A stretch of 64,000 nt of DNA from assembly GCA_021166835.1 (NCBI GenBank), contig JAJPEN010000062.1, positions 1 to 64,000 of the forward strand. The letters are read 5' to 3'. Numbering within the stretch: position 1 is the stretch's first letter; the number at the start of each line of letters is the position of its first letter. Below, one piece after another: positions 16,673-24,966 of this stretch. This DNA comes from Burkholderiaceae bacterium (lineage in GTDB: Bacteria > Pseudomonadota > Gammaproteobacteria > Burkholderiales > Burkholderiaceae). The translations under genes were made by a program, and so were the position numbers. The notes beneath the pieces were generated by a model, which saw nothing but the letters and a program-made list of their open reading frames with translations, did not search any database and had not been told where the DNA came from.

Positions 16673-19600
16673 GTGCTCCCCTCCTACGCCGAACTGCACT
16701 GCGTCTCGAACTTCTCGTTCCTGCGCGGCGCCTCGCATCCCGAAGAGCTGGTCGAGCGCGCGCAGGCGCTCGGCTATTCCGCGCTGGCAATCGCCGACGA
16801 ATGCTCGCTCGCCGGCGCCGTGCGCGCGCATCTGCGCGCGCGCGAGACGGGCCTGCCGCTCGTCGTCGGCGCCGAATTCTCGCTGCGCGACGCCTTCGAC
16901 GACGATGCGCGGCTGGTGCTGCTCGCCACCACGCGCAACGGCTACGGCAACCTGTCGGAGCTGATCACGCGCGCGCGCATGCGCGCCGACAAGGGCAGAT
17001 ACCGGCTGCTCGCCGAAGACCTCGACGCAGGGGTCGACGACTGCCTCGCGCTGCTCGTTCCCTCGCCCGCCGTCGCCGTCGACGGGCCGGGCGCCGGGCC
17101 CGCCGCCGAACGCCTGCTCGGGCAGGCGCGCTTCCTGCGCGAACGCTTCGACGACCGCTGCTGGCTCGGCGTGCCGCTGCTCGTGTGCGGCCACGACGCG
17201 GCGCTGCTCGAGGCCACGCGCCCCATCGCCGACGCAGCCGGCCTGCCGCGCACGGCGGTGGGAGACGTGCTGTGTCACGTGCGCTCGCGCAAGGCACTGC
17301 AGGACACGCTCACCGCGATCCGGCTGAACACGCCGCTGAAGTCGCTCGGCTACGCGCTCGCGTCGAACGCCGAGCAGCATCTGCGCAGCCGACTGCGACT
17401 GGCGCGGCTGTATCCGCGCGAGCTGCTCGACGAGACGGTCGAGATCGCCGCCCGCTGCCGCTTCTCGCTCGACGAGCTGCGCTACGAGTATCCCGAGGAG
17501 ATCGTCCCGCCCGGGCACACGCCGACGAGCTGGCTGCGCACGCTCGCCTTCGAAGGGCTTTCCGCGCGCTATCCCGGCGGCGCGCCGCCGAAAGTGCTCG
17601 AACAGGTCGAGCGCGAACTCGCGCTGATCGCCGAGCTGAAATACGAGCCGTATTTCCTCACCGTCGCCGACATCGTGCGTTTCGCGCGCGACCACGGGAT
17701 CCTGTGCCAGGGACGCGGCTCGGCGGCGAACTCGGCGCTGTGCTATTGCCTGCGCATCACCGAGGTCGATCCGGCGCGCGCGAGCGTGCTCTTCGAACGC
17801 TTCCTCAGCCGCGAGCGCAACGAGCCGCCCGACATCGACGTCGATTTCGAGCACCAGCGCCGCGAGGAGGTCATCCAGTACCTCTACAGGAAATACGGGC
17901 GCGATCGCGCGGCGCTCACCGCCACCGTCATCTGCTACCGCTCGCGCTCGGCGCTTCGCGACGTCGGCCGCGCGCTGGGCATCGATGCGCGGCGCATCGA
18001 GCAGCTCGCGCGCGGATACTCCTGGTGGGACGCCGGCATGCAGCCGGCACGATTGCGCGAGGCGGGCTTCGATCCGGATTCGCGCGTCGCGCGCCAGTGG
18101 CTCGAACTGGCCTCGACCCTGCGCGGCTTCCCGCGCCACCTGTCGCAGCACACCGGCGGCTTCGTCATCGCGCGCGACCGGCTCACGCGACTCGTCCCGG
18201 TGGAGAACGCGGCGATGCCCGATCGCAGCGTCATCGAATGGGACAAGGACGATCTCGATGCGCTCGGGCTGCTGAAGGTCGACGTGCTCGCGCTCGGCAT
18301 GCTGAGCGCGATCCGGCGCGCGCTCGAATTCATCGGTCAGCGGCGCAGCGGCACCTTCCGCATGGAGGACATCCCGGCCGAAGACCCGGCCACCTACGAG
18401 ATGATCTCGCGCGCCGACACGGTGGGCGTCTTCCAGATCGAATCGCGCGCGCAGATGAGCATGCTGCCGCGGCTCAAGCCGGAGTGCTTCTACGATCTCG
18501 TCGTCGAGGTTGCGATCGTGCGCCCCGGGCCGATCCAGGGCGGCATGGTGCATCCGTACCTGCGCCGACGCCAGGGGCTGGAGCCCGTCGTCTATCCGCG
18601 CGACGAGATCCGCCCCGCGCTCGAGCGCACGCTCGGCGTGCCGATCTTCCAGGAACAGGTGATGCAGATCGCGATGCTCGCCGCCGGCTTCTCGGGCGGC
18701 GAGGCCGACGGGCTGCGCCGCGCGATGGCGGCGTGGCGCCGCCGCGGCGGCCTGGAGCCCTTCGAGCGGCGCGTCGTCGACGGCATGATGGCACGCGGCT
18801 ACGAGCGCGATTTCGCCGAAGCGATCTTCCGCCAGATCCAGGGCTTCGGCGAATACGGCTTCCCCGAGAGCCACGCGGCGAGCTTCGCATTGCTCGTCTA
18901 CGTGTCGAGCTGGATCAAGCGGCACGAACCGGCGGCCTTCCTCGCCGCGCTGCTGAACAGCCAGCCGATGGGCTTCTACGCGCCGGCGCAGCTCGTGCGC
19001 GATGCGCGCGAGCACGGCGTCGAGGTGCGCGGGGCCGACGTGCTGCTGAGCGAAGTGGAAAGCACGCTCGAGGAGCGCGTCGACGGCGAGAGTTTCTTCG
19101 CGGCCACGCAGGGCGGCGAATCGGCCACTTGCCGCACACCCTCCGCGTATCGCGCGCCCGCCGACGGCAGCGCGATCGATCGGCGCCCGCAGCCCGCGGT
19201 GCGCCTCGGACTGAACCGCGTGCGAGGGCTGCCCGCCGCGACCGCCGGGCGCATCGTCGAGGCGCGCAGCAGACGACGCGAAGAGCGCGGCGCCGGCCGC
19301 TTCGCTTTCGACAGCGTGGAAGATCTCGCTCGCGAGGCAGCGCTCGATACGCGTGCGCTCCAGGCGCTCGCGCAGGCCGACGCGTTGCGCTCGCTCGCCG
19401 GCCATCGCGCGCAGGCGCACTGGGAAGCCGCGGCAATCCGGCCGATGCCGAAGCTGCTCGCCGAAGCCCGCTTCGACGAGATGCCGACGCGCCTGCCGGC
19501 GCTGTCGGAAGCGCGCGAGATCATCGCCGACTATCGCGGGCTGGGCATCCCGATGGGCCGCCACCCGCTTGCGCTGCTGCGCGGTCGCCTCTCACGCCAT

Positions 19601-19936
19601 CGCGTATCCACTTCGGAAGCGCTGCGCGCATTCCCCGACGGGCGCCTGGCGCGCGCGAGCGGCCTCGTCACGCACCGGCAGCGTCCCGACACCGCGGCAG
19701 GCACGATCTTCGTCACGCTCGAGGACGAAACCGGGACGGTCAACGTGATCGTCTGGCCCGACGTCTTCGAACGCCATCGCAGCGCAGTGCTCGCGTCGAA
19801 ACTGATGACCGTCTACGGCCGCTGGCAGCGCGACACGGAAACGGGCGGCCAGGTGCGGCACCTGCTGGCGCAGCAGGTCGTCGATCACTCGCAGTGGCTC
19901 GGCGAACTGGAGGTGTCGAGCCGCGATTTCAGATGA
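16673..19936 (+). CDS. dnaE2: Error-prone DNA polymerase DnaE2 (ImuC)
   Basis: C-family polymerase of the SOS mutasome, extending past lesions with ImuA and ImuB. The 1087-residue protein has an N-terminal PHP domain (YAELHCVSNFSFLRGASHP), palm carboxylates in PPDIDVDFEHQRREEV, the CQGRGSAANSALCYCL motif, helix-hairpin-helix and beta-binding regions, and a C-terminal OB fold (GLVTHRQRPDTAAGTIFVT). The GTG at 16673 gives MLPSYAELHC; the ATG at 16659 is in another frame. No Shine-Dalgarno site is visible. It is transcribed alone behind its own LexA box, separated from lexA-imuAB by 13 kb. Confidence 0.96.
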   Translation: MLPSYAELHCVSNFSFLRGASHPEELVERAQALGYSALAIADECSLAGAVRAHLRARETGLPLVVGAEFSLRDAFDDDARLVLLATTRNGYGNLSELITRARMRADKGRYRLLAEDLDAGVDDCLALLVPSPAVAVDGPGAGPAAERLLGQARFLRERFDDRCWLGVPLLVCGHDAALLEATRPIADAAGLPRTAVGDVLCHVRSRKALQDTLTAIRLNTPLKSLGYALASNAEQHLRSRLRLARLYPRELLDETVEIAARCRFSLDELRYEYPEEIVPPGHTPTSWLRTLAFEGLSARYPGGAPPKVLEQVERELALIAELKYEPYFLTVADIVRFARDHGILCQGRGSAANSALCYCLRITEVDPARASVLFERFLSRERNEPPDIDVDFEHQRREEVIQYLYRKYGRDRAALTATVICYRSRSALRDVGRALGIDARRIEQLARGYSWWDAGMQPARLREAGFDPDSRVARQWLELASTLRGFPRHLSQHTGGFVIARDRLTRLVPVENAAMPDRSVIEWDKDDLDALGLLKVDVLALGMLSAIRRALEFIGQRRSGTFRMEDIPAEDPATYEMISRADTVGVFQIESRAQMSMLPRLKPECFYDLVVEVAIVRPGPIQGGMVHPYLRRRQGLEPVVYPRDEIRPALERTLGVPIFQEQVMQIAMLAAGFSGGEADGLRRAMAAWRRRGGLEPFERRVVDGMMARGYERDFAEAIFRQIQGFGEYGFPESHAASFALLVYVSSWIKRHEPAAFLAALLNSQPMGFYAPAQLVRDAREHGVEVRGADVLLSEVESTLEERVDGESFFAATQGGESATCRTPSAYRAPADGSAIDRRPQPAVRLGLNRVRGLPAATAGRIVEARSRRREERGAGRFAFDSVEDLAREAALDTRALQALAQADALRSLAGHRAQAHWEAAAIRPMPKLLAEARFDEMPTRLPALSEAREIIADYRGLGIPMGRHPLALLRGRLSRHRVSTSEALRAFPDGRLARASGLVTHRQRPDTAAGTIFVTLEDETGTVNVIVWPDVFERHRSAVLASKLMTVYGRWQRDTETGGQVRHLLAQQVVDHSQWLGELEVSSRDFR

Positions 19937-19944
19937 GGAGGTGA

Positions 19945-20001
19945 ATGAGCCGGCGCCGGCATCCCACGACGCTGCGACTTGCAGCGCTTCCGTACCCGTA
20001 A
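19945..20001 (+). CDS. Possible 18-residue ORF behind a perfect Shine-Dalgarno sequence
   Basis: Immediately after the dnaE2 stop, AGGAGGTGA (19936-19944) is fully complementary to the 16S rRNA 3' end and abuts an ATG opening 18 codons (MSRRRHPTTLRLAALPYPV less the final count uncertainty of one residue). The spacing is shorter than optimal and the peptide resembles nothing I know. It may be a leader peptide, the scar of a lost gene, or chance. Confidence 0.2.
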   Translation: MSRRRHPTTLRLAALPYP

Positions 20002-20067
20002 CGATCTACGCAGCCGATAACGCTGCACCGCGCAGCGCGACGGATGACGAGCCGGCGTGTCGCGCGT

Positions 20068-20814
20068 CTATCTCTTGAACAGCACCCCCACGACCCCCGA
20101 CACCAGCGCGGCCACGACGAACGCGACGAAGCCGCCGACGCCTGCACCGAGCAGGAACGCGAGCGCGACATAGAACCAGACGAAGCCCGCCAGCCCGATC
20201 GACAGGCCGCGCAGCAGCGTCACCGTCGCCGGATGTCCGTAGGCGGGCAGTGTGAAGCACGGGAGGATGGTCCCACTGATCGGCCAGGCGAGCAGCAGGC
20301 CGCTGACCGCTGCCGGCACGTGCGGTGCGCCGAGAATCACGGTGGCGGCGAGCACGAAGGTGACCGCGACCCGCATCGCGATCTCGATGCGCGGCACCGG
20401 CACCGTACCGGTGACCGCGCTTGCGCGCGGCATTGCCGCCAGCGCGGCGAAGGGGCCGGCTATTGCCAGCGTGAGTTGCAGCGCGCCCGGTACCCACGAC
20501 GCAGTCGTCGACGCGCCGACGGCAAAAAAGGCGGCGGCAGCGCCGATCAGGGAGCCCCACCACGGCAGCCATCGCGACAGCCAGGCGAAGGCAACGATGT
20601 GCGCGAAGGTCGCCGGGCTCGCGGCGAGCGTCGCGCGCGCGATGCCTTCGACCTGCTCGGCCGGCAGCGAGAACATCAGCACGGCGACGATCGGGCCGGA
20701 GATCACCGGAAAGCCCGAGAGGAAGCCCGCCGCGCCATGTCCGAAGCGCTGTGCGACGAGCGTGGCGAGCAGGATCGAAGCCGGCGCGAGCGTGAGCTTG
20801 AAGAGGAGAATCAT
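20068..20814 (-). CDS. Polytopic inner-membrane protein of unknown function
   Basis: The 248-residue protein is almost entirely hydrophobic with about seven to eight membrane segments, for example LTLAPASILLATLVAQRFG, FAHIVAFAWLSRWLP, LQLTLAIAGPFAALAAM and GGFVAFVVAALVSGVVGVLF. Conserved-looking features are an early GFLSGFPVISGP and a later LLAWPISGTILPCF, possibly paired half-repeats with a P-I/V-S-G core. It follows metZ by 44 bases on the same strand and may be the last gene of that unit. A transporter role is a guess. Confidence 0.72.
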   Translation of the reverse strand: MILLFKLTLAPASILLATLVAQRFGHGAAGFLSGFPVISGPIVAVLMFSLPAEQVEGIARATLAASPATFAHIVAFAWLSRWLPWWGSLIGAAAAFFAVGASTTASWVPGALQLTLAIAGPFAALAAMPRASAVTGTVPVPRIEIAMRVAVTFVLAATVILGAPHVPAAVSGLLLAWPISGTILPCFTLPAYGHPATVTLLRGLSIGLAGFVWFYVALAFLLGAGVGGFVAFVVAALVSGVVGVLFKR

Positions 20815-20858
20815 GCGGATGCTGCGATCGGGTGCAGGGCCGGCTCACGCGACCCCGT

Positions 20859-22109
20859 TCACATCCCTCGCGCCAGGTCCGCGCAGATGTCGCCGACATC
20901 CTCCAGGCCGACCGCCACGCGCAGCATGCCTTCGCCGATGCCCGTCTCGCGGCGCGTTTCGATCGGCATGCGCCCGTGCGTCGTGCTGGCCGGGTGCGTG
21001 ATCGTCGACTTCACGTCGCCGAGGTTCGCGGTGATCGACAGCAGTCGGCAGGCGTCGACGATTCGCCAGGCGCGCGCCTTGCGCTGCGCGTCGTCGGCGC
21101 CGCGCACCTCGAAGGCGAGCACGGCGCCGCCGCCGCGCTGCTGCGCGCGGGCGAGCGCGTGCTGCGGATGCGATTCGAGCCACGGATAGCGCACGCGCTC
21201 CACCGCCGGCTGCGCCTCGAGCCAGCGCGCGACGGCCAGCGCGTTCTGCGCGTGCCGCTCCATGCGCACCGACAGCGTCTCCAGCCCCTTGGCGAGCACC
21301 CAGGCATTGAACGCCGACAGCGTCGGCCCGCCGTAGCGCAGCACCGGCTGCAGCGTTTCGTCCATGTAGCGCTTCGAGCCGAGCACGGCGCCGCCGATCA
21401 CGCGGCCCTGCCCGTCCAGGTACTTGGTGGCCGAATGCACGACGATGTCGGCGCCCAGTTCCAGCGGGCGCTGCAGCGCCGGCGTGCAGAAGCAGTTGTC
21501 GACGACGAGCGCGACGCCGTGTTCGCGCGCGATCGCCGAGAGCGCGCGCAGGTCGGCGACCTCGGTGAGCGGGTTCGACGGCGTCTCGACGAACAGCATC
21601 CGCGTGTTCGGCCGGATCGCGTCGCGCCAGGCCTGCGCGTCGGCGAGCGGAACGAAGGTGGTCTCGATGTCGTAGCGTCGAAACAGCGCGAACAGCTGCA
21701 GCGTCGTGCCGAACACGCCCTGCGCGCAGACGATGTGGTCGCCTGCGTGCGTGAGGCTCACCAGCACGGCCTGGATCGCCGCCATGCCCGAGGCGGTGGC
21801 ACGGCATTCCTCGGCGCCCTCGAGCGACGCCAGGCGCTGCTCGAACAGGCGCACCGTCGGGTTGCCGAAACGCGAATAGATGTAGCCCTCGGCCTCGCCG
21901 GCAAACTTGGCCGCCGCGTGCGCCGCGCTGTCGTGCACGAAGCTCGACGTGAGGAAGATCGGCTCGTCGTGCTCGCCGTAGCCCGTGCGCGCGAAACCGG
22001 CGCGCACGGCGCGCGTCTCGAAGCCCCAGCGGGAAGCGTCGTCGCCCGCGGCTTCGCCGCCGTGTCGATCGCCGCCGTGCGGGTCGTCGTCGTCCGGACG
22101 ATCGCTCAT
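20859..22109 (-). CDS. metZ: O-succinylhomoserine sulfhydrylase MetZ
   Basis: PLP enzyme making homocysteine from O-succinylhomoserine and sulfide (methionine synthesis). The 416-residue protein has the Cys/Met-metabolism PLP fold: YSRFGNPTVRLFEQRLASLE, the PLP lysine in VHSATKYLDGQGRVIGG, and FVETPSNPLTEVADL, with INTEL-like C-terminal GDVKSTITHPAST. GQGRVIGG and its position after purF fit MetZ in betaproteobacteria better than cystathionine gamma-synthase, but substrate choice among these paralogues is an inference. It starts 7 bases after purF. Confidence 0.92.
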   Translation of the reverse strand: MSDRPDDDDPHGGDRHGGEAAGDDASRWGFETRAVRAGFARTGYGEHDEPIFLTSSFVHDSAAHAAAKFAGEAEGYIYSRFGNPTVRLFEQRLASLEGAEECRATASGMAAIQAVLVSLTHAGDHIVCAQGVFGTTLQLFALFRRYDIETTFVPLADAQAWRDAIRPNTRMLFVETPSNPLTEVADLRALSAIAREHGVALVVDNCFCTPALQRPLELGADIVVHSATKYLDGQGRVIGGAVLGSKRYMDETLQPVLRYGGPTLSAFNAWVLAKGLETLSVRMERHAQNALAVARWLEAQPAVERVRYPWLESHPQHALARAQQRGGGAVLAFEVRGADDAQRKARAWRIVDACRLLSITANLGDVKSTITHPASTTHGRMPIETRRETGIGEGMLRVAVGLEDVGDICADLARGM

Positions 22110-22116
22110 CGCGCTC

Positions 22117-23640
22117 TCACTCGGTAGCCTGGAAATGCAGGCTCATCTGGTTGCGCGGCAGGTCGTCGTCGATCGGACCGGCTCCGGCCAGGCGCTCGCG
22201 CTCGATGCGGTCGAGATATTCGGGCGTGATGTCGCCGGTGACGTAGTGGCCGTCGAAGCACGATGCCTCGAATTCGACCAGATGCGGGGCCACGTCGGTC
22301 ACCGACTGCTCCATCGCCTCCACGCTCTGGTAGAGCAGCGCATCGGCGCCGATCGCCTGGCGGATCTCCTCGTCGCTGCGGCCGTAGGCGATGAGTTCGC
22401 CGCGCGTGGGCATGTCGATGCCGTAGACGTTCGGAAAGCGCACCGGGGGCGCCGCCGACGCGAAATAGACCTTGTTCGCGCCCGAGTCGCGCGCCATCTG
22501 CACGATCTCGCGCGAGGTCGTTCCGCGCACGATCGAATCGTCGACGAGCAGAACGTTCTTGCCCTTGAACTCGACGCTCATCGCGTTCAGCTTCTGGCGC
22601 ACCGATCGCCTGCGCACCGCCTGCCCCGGCATGATGAACGTGCGGCCGACGTAGCGGTTCTTCAGGAAGCCCTCGCGATAGGTGAGGCCGAGCTTCATTG
22701 CCAGCTGCATCGCCGACGGGCGCGAGGTGTCGGGGATCGGCATCACGACGTCGATGTCGCCGCGCCACAGCTCGCGCGCGAGCCGCTCGGCCAGGTGCTC
22801 GCCCATGCGCAGGCGCGCGGCGTACACGCTCGCGCCGTCGAGGATCGAATCGGGTCGCGCGAAGTAGACGTACTCGAACACGCAGGGCACGAGCCGCGGA
22901 TTGTCCGCGCACTGGCGGGAATGGAAATTCCCGTCGAGATCGATGAAGACGGCCTCGCCCGGAGCGACGTCGCGCACCAGGCGAAAGCCCAGTCCTTCGA
23001 GCGCGACCGATTCGGAGGCCACCAGGTATTCGGTGCCGTACTCGGTTTCGGAGATGCCGTAGCACAGCGGCCGGATGCCGAAGGGGTCGCGGAAGGCGAG
23101 GATGCCGTAGCCGGCGATCTCGGCCACGCAGGCGTAGGCGCCGCGCGCGCGACGATGCACTTCGCGCACCGCGTCGAAGATCGTGTCGGGATCGAGCGAG
23201 ACGCCGCGCGCGCTCGCCTGCAGCGAGTTGGCGAGCACGTTGAGCAGCACTTCGGAATCGGAATCGGTGTTGATGTGCCGCCGGTCGCGGCGGAACATCT
23301 CGTCCTTCAGCTGCTCGGCGTTGGTGAGGTTGCCGTTGTGCGCCAGCAGCAGGCCGAAAGGCGCGTTCACGTAGAACGGCTGCGCCTCGGCCGAGTTGCC
23401 CGCCGACCCGGCGGTGGGATAGCGCACGTGCGCGATGCCCGTCGTTCCCGGCAGCGAGCGCATGTTGCGCGTGCGGAAGACGTCGCGCACCAGGCCGTTG
23501 CCCTTCTGCATCTGGAACGACTTGCCCTGTTCGGTGGCGATGCCGGCGGCGTCCTGGCCGCGGTGCTGCAGCAGCAGCAGCCCGTCGTAGAGCAACTGAT
23601 TGACCGGGGAGCGCGCTACGACGCCCAGGATTCCGCACAT
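22117..23640 (-). CDS. purF: Amidophosphoribosyltransferase PurF
   Basis: First committed step of purine synthesis: PRPP plus glutamine to phosphoribosylamine. The 507-residue protein begins MCGILGVV, so Cys2 becomes the N-terminal glutaminase nucleophile. It contains LLLAHNGNLTNAEQL, the PRPP loop NVLLVDDSIVRGTTSREIV and SPSAMQLA-type PRT features (TSRPSAMQLAMKLG). The start at 23640 is set by the catalytic cysteine. The cvpA gene overlaps it by 25 bases upstream, the usual cvpA-purF pairing. Confidence 0.96.
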   Translation of the reverse strand: MCGILGVVARSPVNQLLYDGLLLLQHRGQDAAGIATEQGKSFQMQKGNGLVRDVFRTRNMRSLPGTTGIAHVRYPTAGSAGNSAEAQPFYVNAPFGLLLAHNGNLTNAEQLKDEMFRRDRRHINTDSDSEVLLNVLANSLQASARGVSLDPDTIFDAVREVHRRARGAYACVAEIAGYGILAFRDPFGIRPLCYGISETEYGTEYLVASESVALEGLGFRLVRDVAPGEAVFIDLDGNFHSRQCADNPRLVPCVFEYVYFARPDSILDGASVYAARLRMGEHLAERLARELWRGDIDVVMPIPDTSRPSAMQLAMKLGLTYREGFLKNRYVGRTFIMPGQAVRRRSVRQKLNAMSVEFKGKNVLLVDDSIVRGTTSREIVQMARDSGANKVYFASAAPPVRFPNVYGIDMPTRGELIAYGRSDEEIRQAIGADALLYQSVEAMEQSVTDVAPHLVEFEASCFDGHYVTGDITPEYLDRIERERLAGAGPIDDDLPRNQMSLHFQATE

Positions 23641-24149
23641 GTCGGGCCTCGTTCGGTGGTTCGCACGGGTTGACGCGGCACTGCGCGAGTCGGGATCCAG
23701 GGATCGGCCCACGACACGAGCACATCGAGCAGCGGCCTGGACAGCGCCTGCTGCCAGGCCGCCTCGCGGTCGGCGCCGATCTGGCGACCGACCAGCGCGA
23801 CGATCGCGATGACGACGAGGGCGCGCAGCACGCCGAGCGCCGAGCCGAGCGTGCGATCGGCGAAACCCAGGCCCACGCGCGACAGCGCGCGCGCGAGCAG
23901 CGAGCCGAGCAGCCGCACCGCCACCAGCAGCACGAAGAAGACGAGCACGCCGACGAACAGCGGCGGGAAGCTCCAGCCGGTGAAGGCGATCAGCGGCGAC
24001 GTGGCGAGCGGCGCGCCGAGCAGCGCGACGATCCACGCCGCGAGCGCGAACACCGTTCGCACGAGCCCGCGCAGGGCACCGAGCGCGATCGAGATCGCCA
24101 GCGTCGCTGCCACGAAATAGTCCCAACCCGTGAGTTGCTCGACGCTCAC
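23616..24149 (-). CDS. cvpA: CvpA family membrane protein
   Basis: CvpA is a small inner-membrane protein linked to colicin V export and purF in enterobacteria. The 177-residue protein starts MSVEQLTGWDYFVAATLAIS and has four hydrophobic helices; the conserved DYFV/GALRGLVRTVFALAAWIVA start and FADRTLGSALGVLRALVVIAIVA, here split across its last helix, match the family. It overlaps purF by 25 bases and the SPOR gene by four (ATGA), so it is part of the co-translated chain. Confidence 0.9.
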   Translation of the reverse strand: MSVEQLTGWDYFVAATLAISIALGALRGLVRTVFALAAWIVALLGAPLATSPLIAFTGWSFPPLFVGVLVFFVLLVAVRLLGSLLARALSRVGLGFADRTLGSALGVLRALVVIAIVALVGRQIGADREAAWQQALSRPLLDVLVSWADPWIPTRAVPRQPVRTTERGPTCAESWAS

Positions 24150-24922
24150 CGAGCGTCCACGACGGACGAATCGATGCCCGAGAGCTTCAGCGTCGCGCGC
24201 GCCTTCTCGGCTTCCTCGCGCGTGGCGAACGGGCCGACGCGCACCCGCGTGCGTTCGCCCTGCGCCGTGCTCACCGTCTCGGTGTAGGCGCGCAGCCCCG
24301 TGCGCCGCGCCTTGTCGAGCTGCGCCCGCGCGCTGCCGGCGTTGGCGAAGGCGCCGAGCTGCAGCGCGAAACGCAAGCCCGTCGGCGCCGCGGCCGCGGA
24401 TTTCGTAGAGGATTTCGCGGCGGCGGATTCGCCCTGCGCCGGTGCGCCCGCATCCGCGCGCGGCTTCGCGGTGGCGACTTTCGGCGCTTCGGTCTTCGCG
24501 CTGCTGCGCTTCTCCGCGCCGGCTGCCGCATCGGGCCTGGCCTGCGCGCGCGTCTCCGGCGATCGGGACGGCGGCTTCGCGTCGGCCTTCGCCGGCACGT
24601 CGACGTTCGGCTCTGCCACGGACGCGTGCGGCTCGACCGGCACGGGCGGCACGACAGCGTCGTCGGACGGCGCTGCCGCGGACGGCGCGGCCGCCTCGGC
24701 ATGCGACGGGGAATCGAGCGAGGGCAATGCCGCCTCGCGGGGCGGAATCTCGATCTCGACGTCGGTGATCGTCTGCCTCGGCTCGGAGTCGAGCACGAGC
24801 GGAAGGACGATGGCTGCGGCGATTCCCAGCACGAGGGCGCCCACCAGGCGCCGACGCGCGCGCTTCTTCTGCGTGACGGCCGGGTCGAGCGCGGCGCCGT
24901 CGGCGGGGTTACGACGTGCCAT
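24146..24922 (-). CDS. SPOR-domain membrane protein (DedD-like)
   Basis: SPOR domains bind denuded septal peptidoglycan; DedD-type proteins act in cell division. The 258-residue protein has a short basic N-terminus, one membrane helix near 28-45 (LVGALVLGIAAAIVLPLVLD), a long Ala/Pro/Lys-rich linker and a C-terminal SPOR domain from about 185 (RFALQLGAFANAGSARAQLD ... GPFATREEAEKARATL). This topology matches DedD and its place between folC and cvpA is standard. Its stop overlaps cvpA. Confidence 0.85.
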   Translation of the reverse strand: MARRNPADGAALDPAVTQKKRARRRLVGALVLGIAAAIVLPLVLDSEPRQTITDVEIEIPPREAALPSLDSPSHAEAAAPSAAAPSDDAVVPPVPVEPHASVAEPNVDVPAKADAKPPSRSPETRAQARPDAAAGAEKRSSAKTEAPKVATAKPRADAGAPAQGESAAAKSSTKSAAAAPTGLRFALQLGAFANAGSARAQLDKARRTGLRAYTETVSTAQGERTRVRVGPFATREEAEKARATLKLSGIDSSVVDAR

Positions 24923-24966
24923 CGGCGGAACGGAATATCGGGACGGCGACGGCGGCGGGCTGCGCT

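Noticed and set aside
16659..16964. ATG at 16659 as dnaE2 start
   Set aside because: It is in a different frame and yields an Arg/Ser-rich shadow; the GTG at 16673 gives the conserved PHP N-terminus.
19970..19987. CGCTGC/GCAGCG stem as a dnaE2 terminator
   Set aside because: Only six base pairs and no U-run follow; too weak to call.
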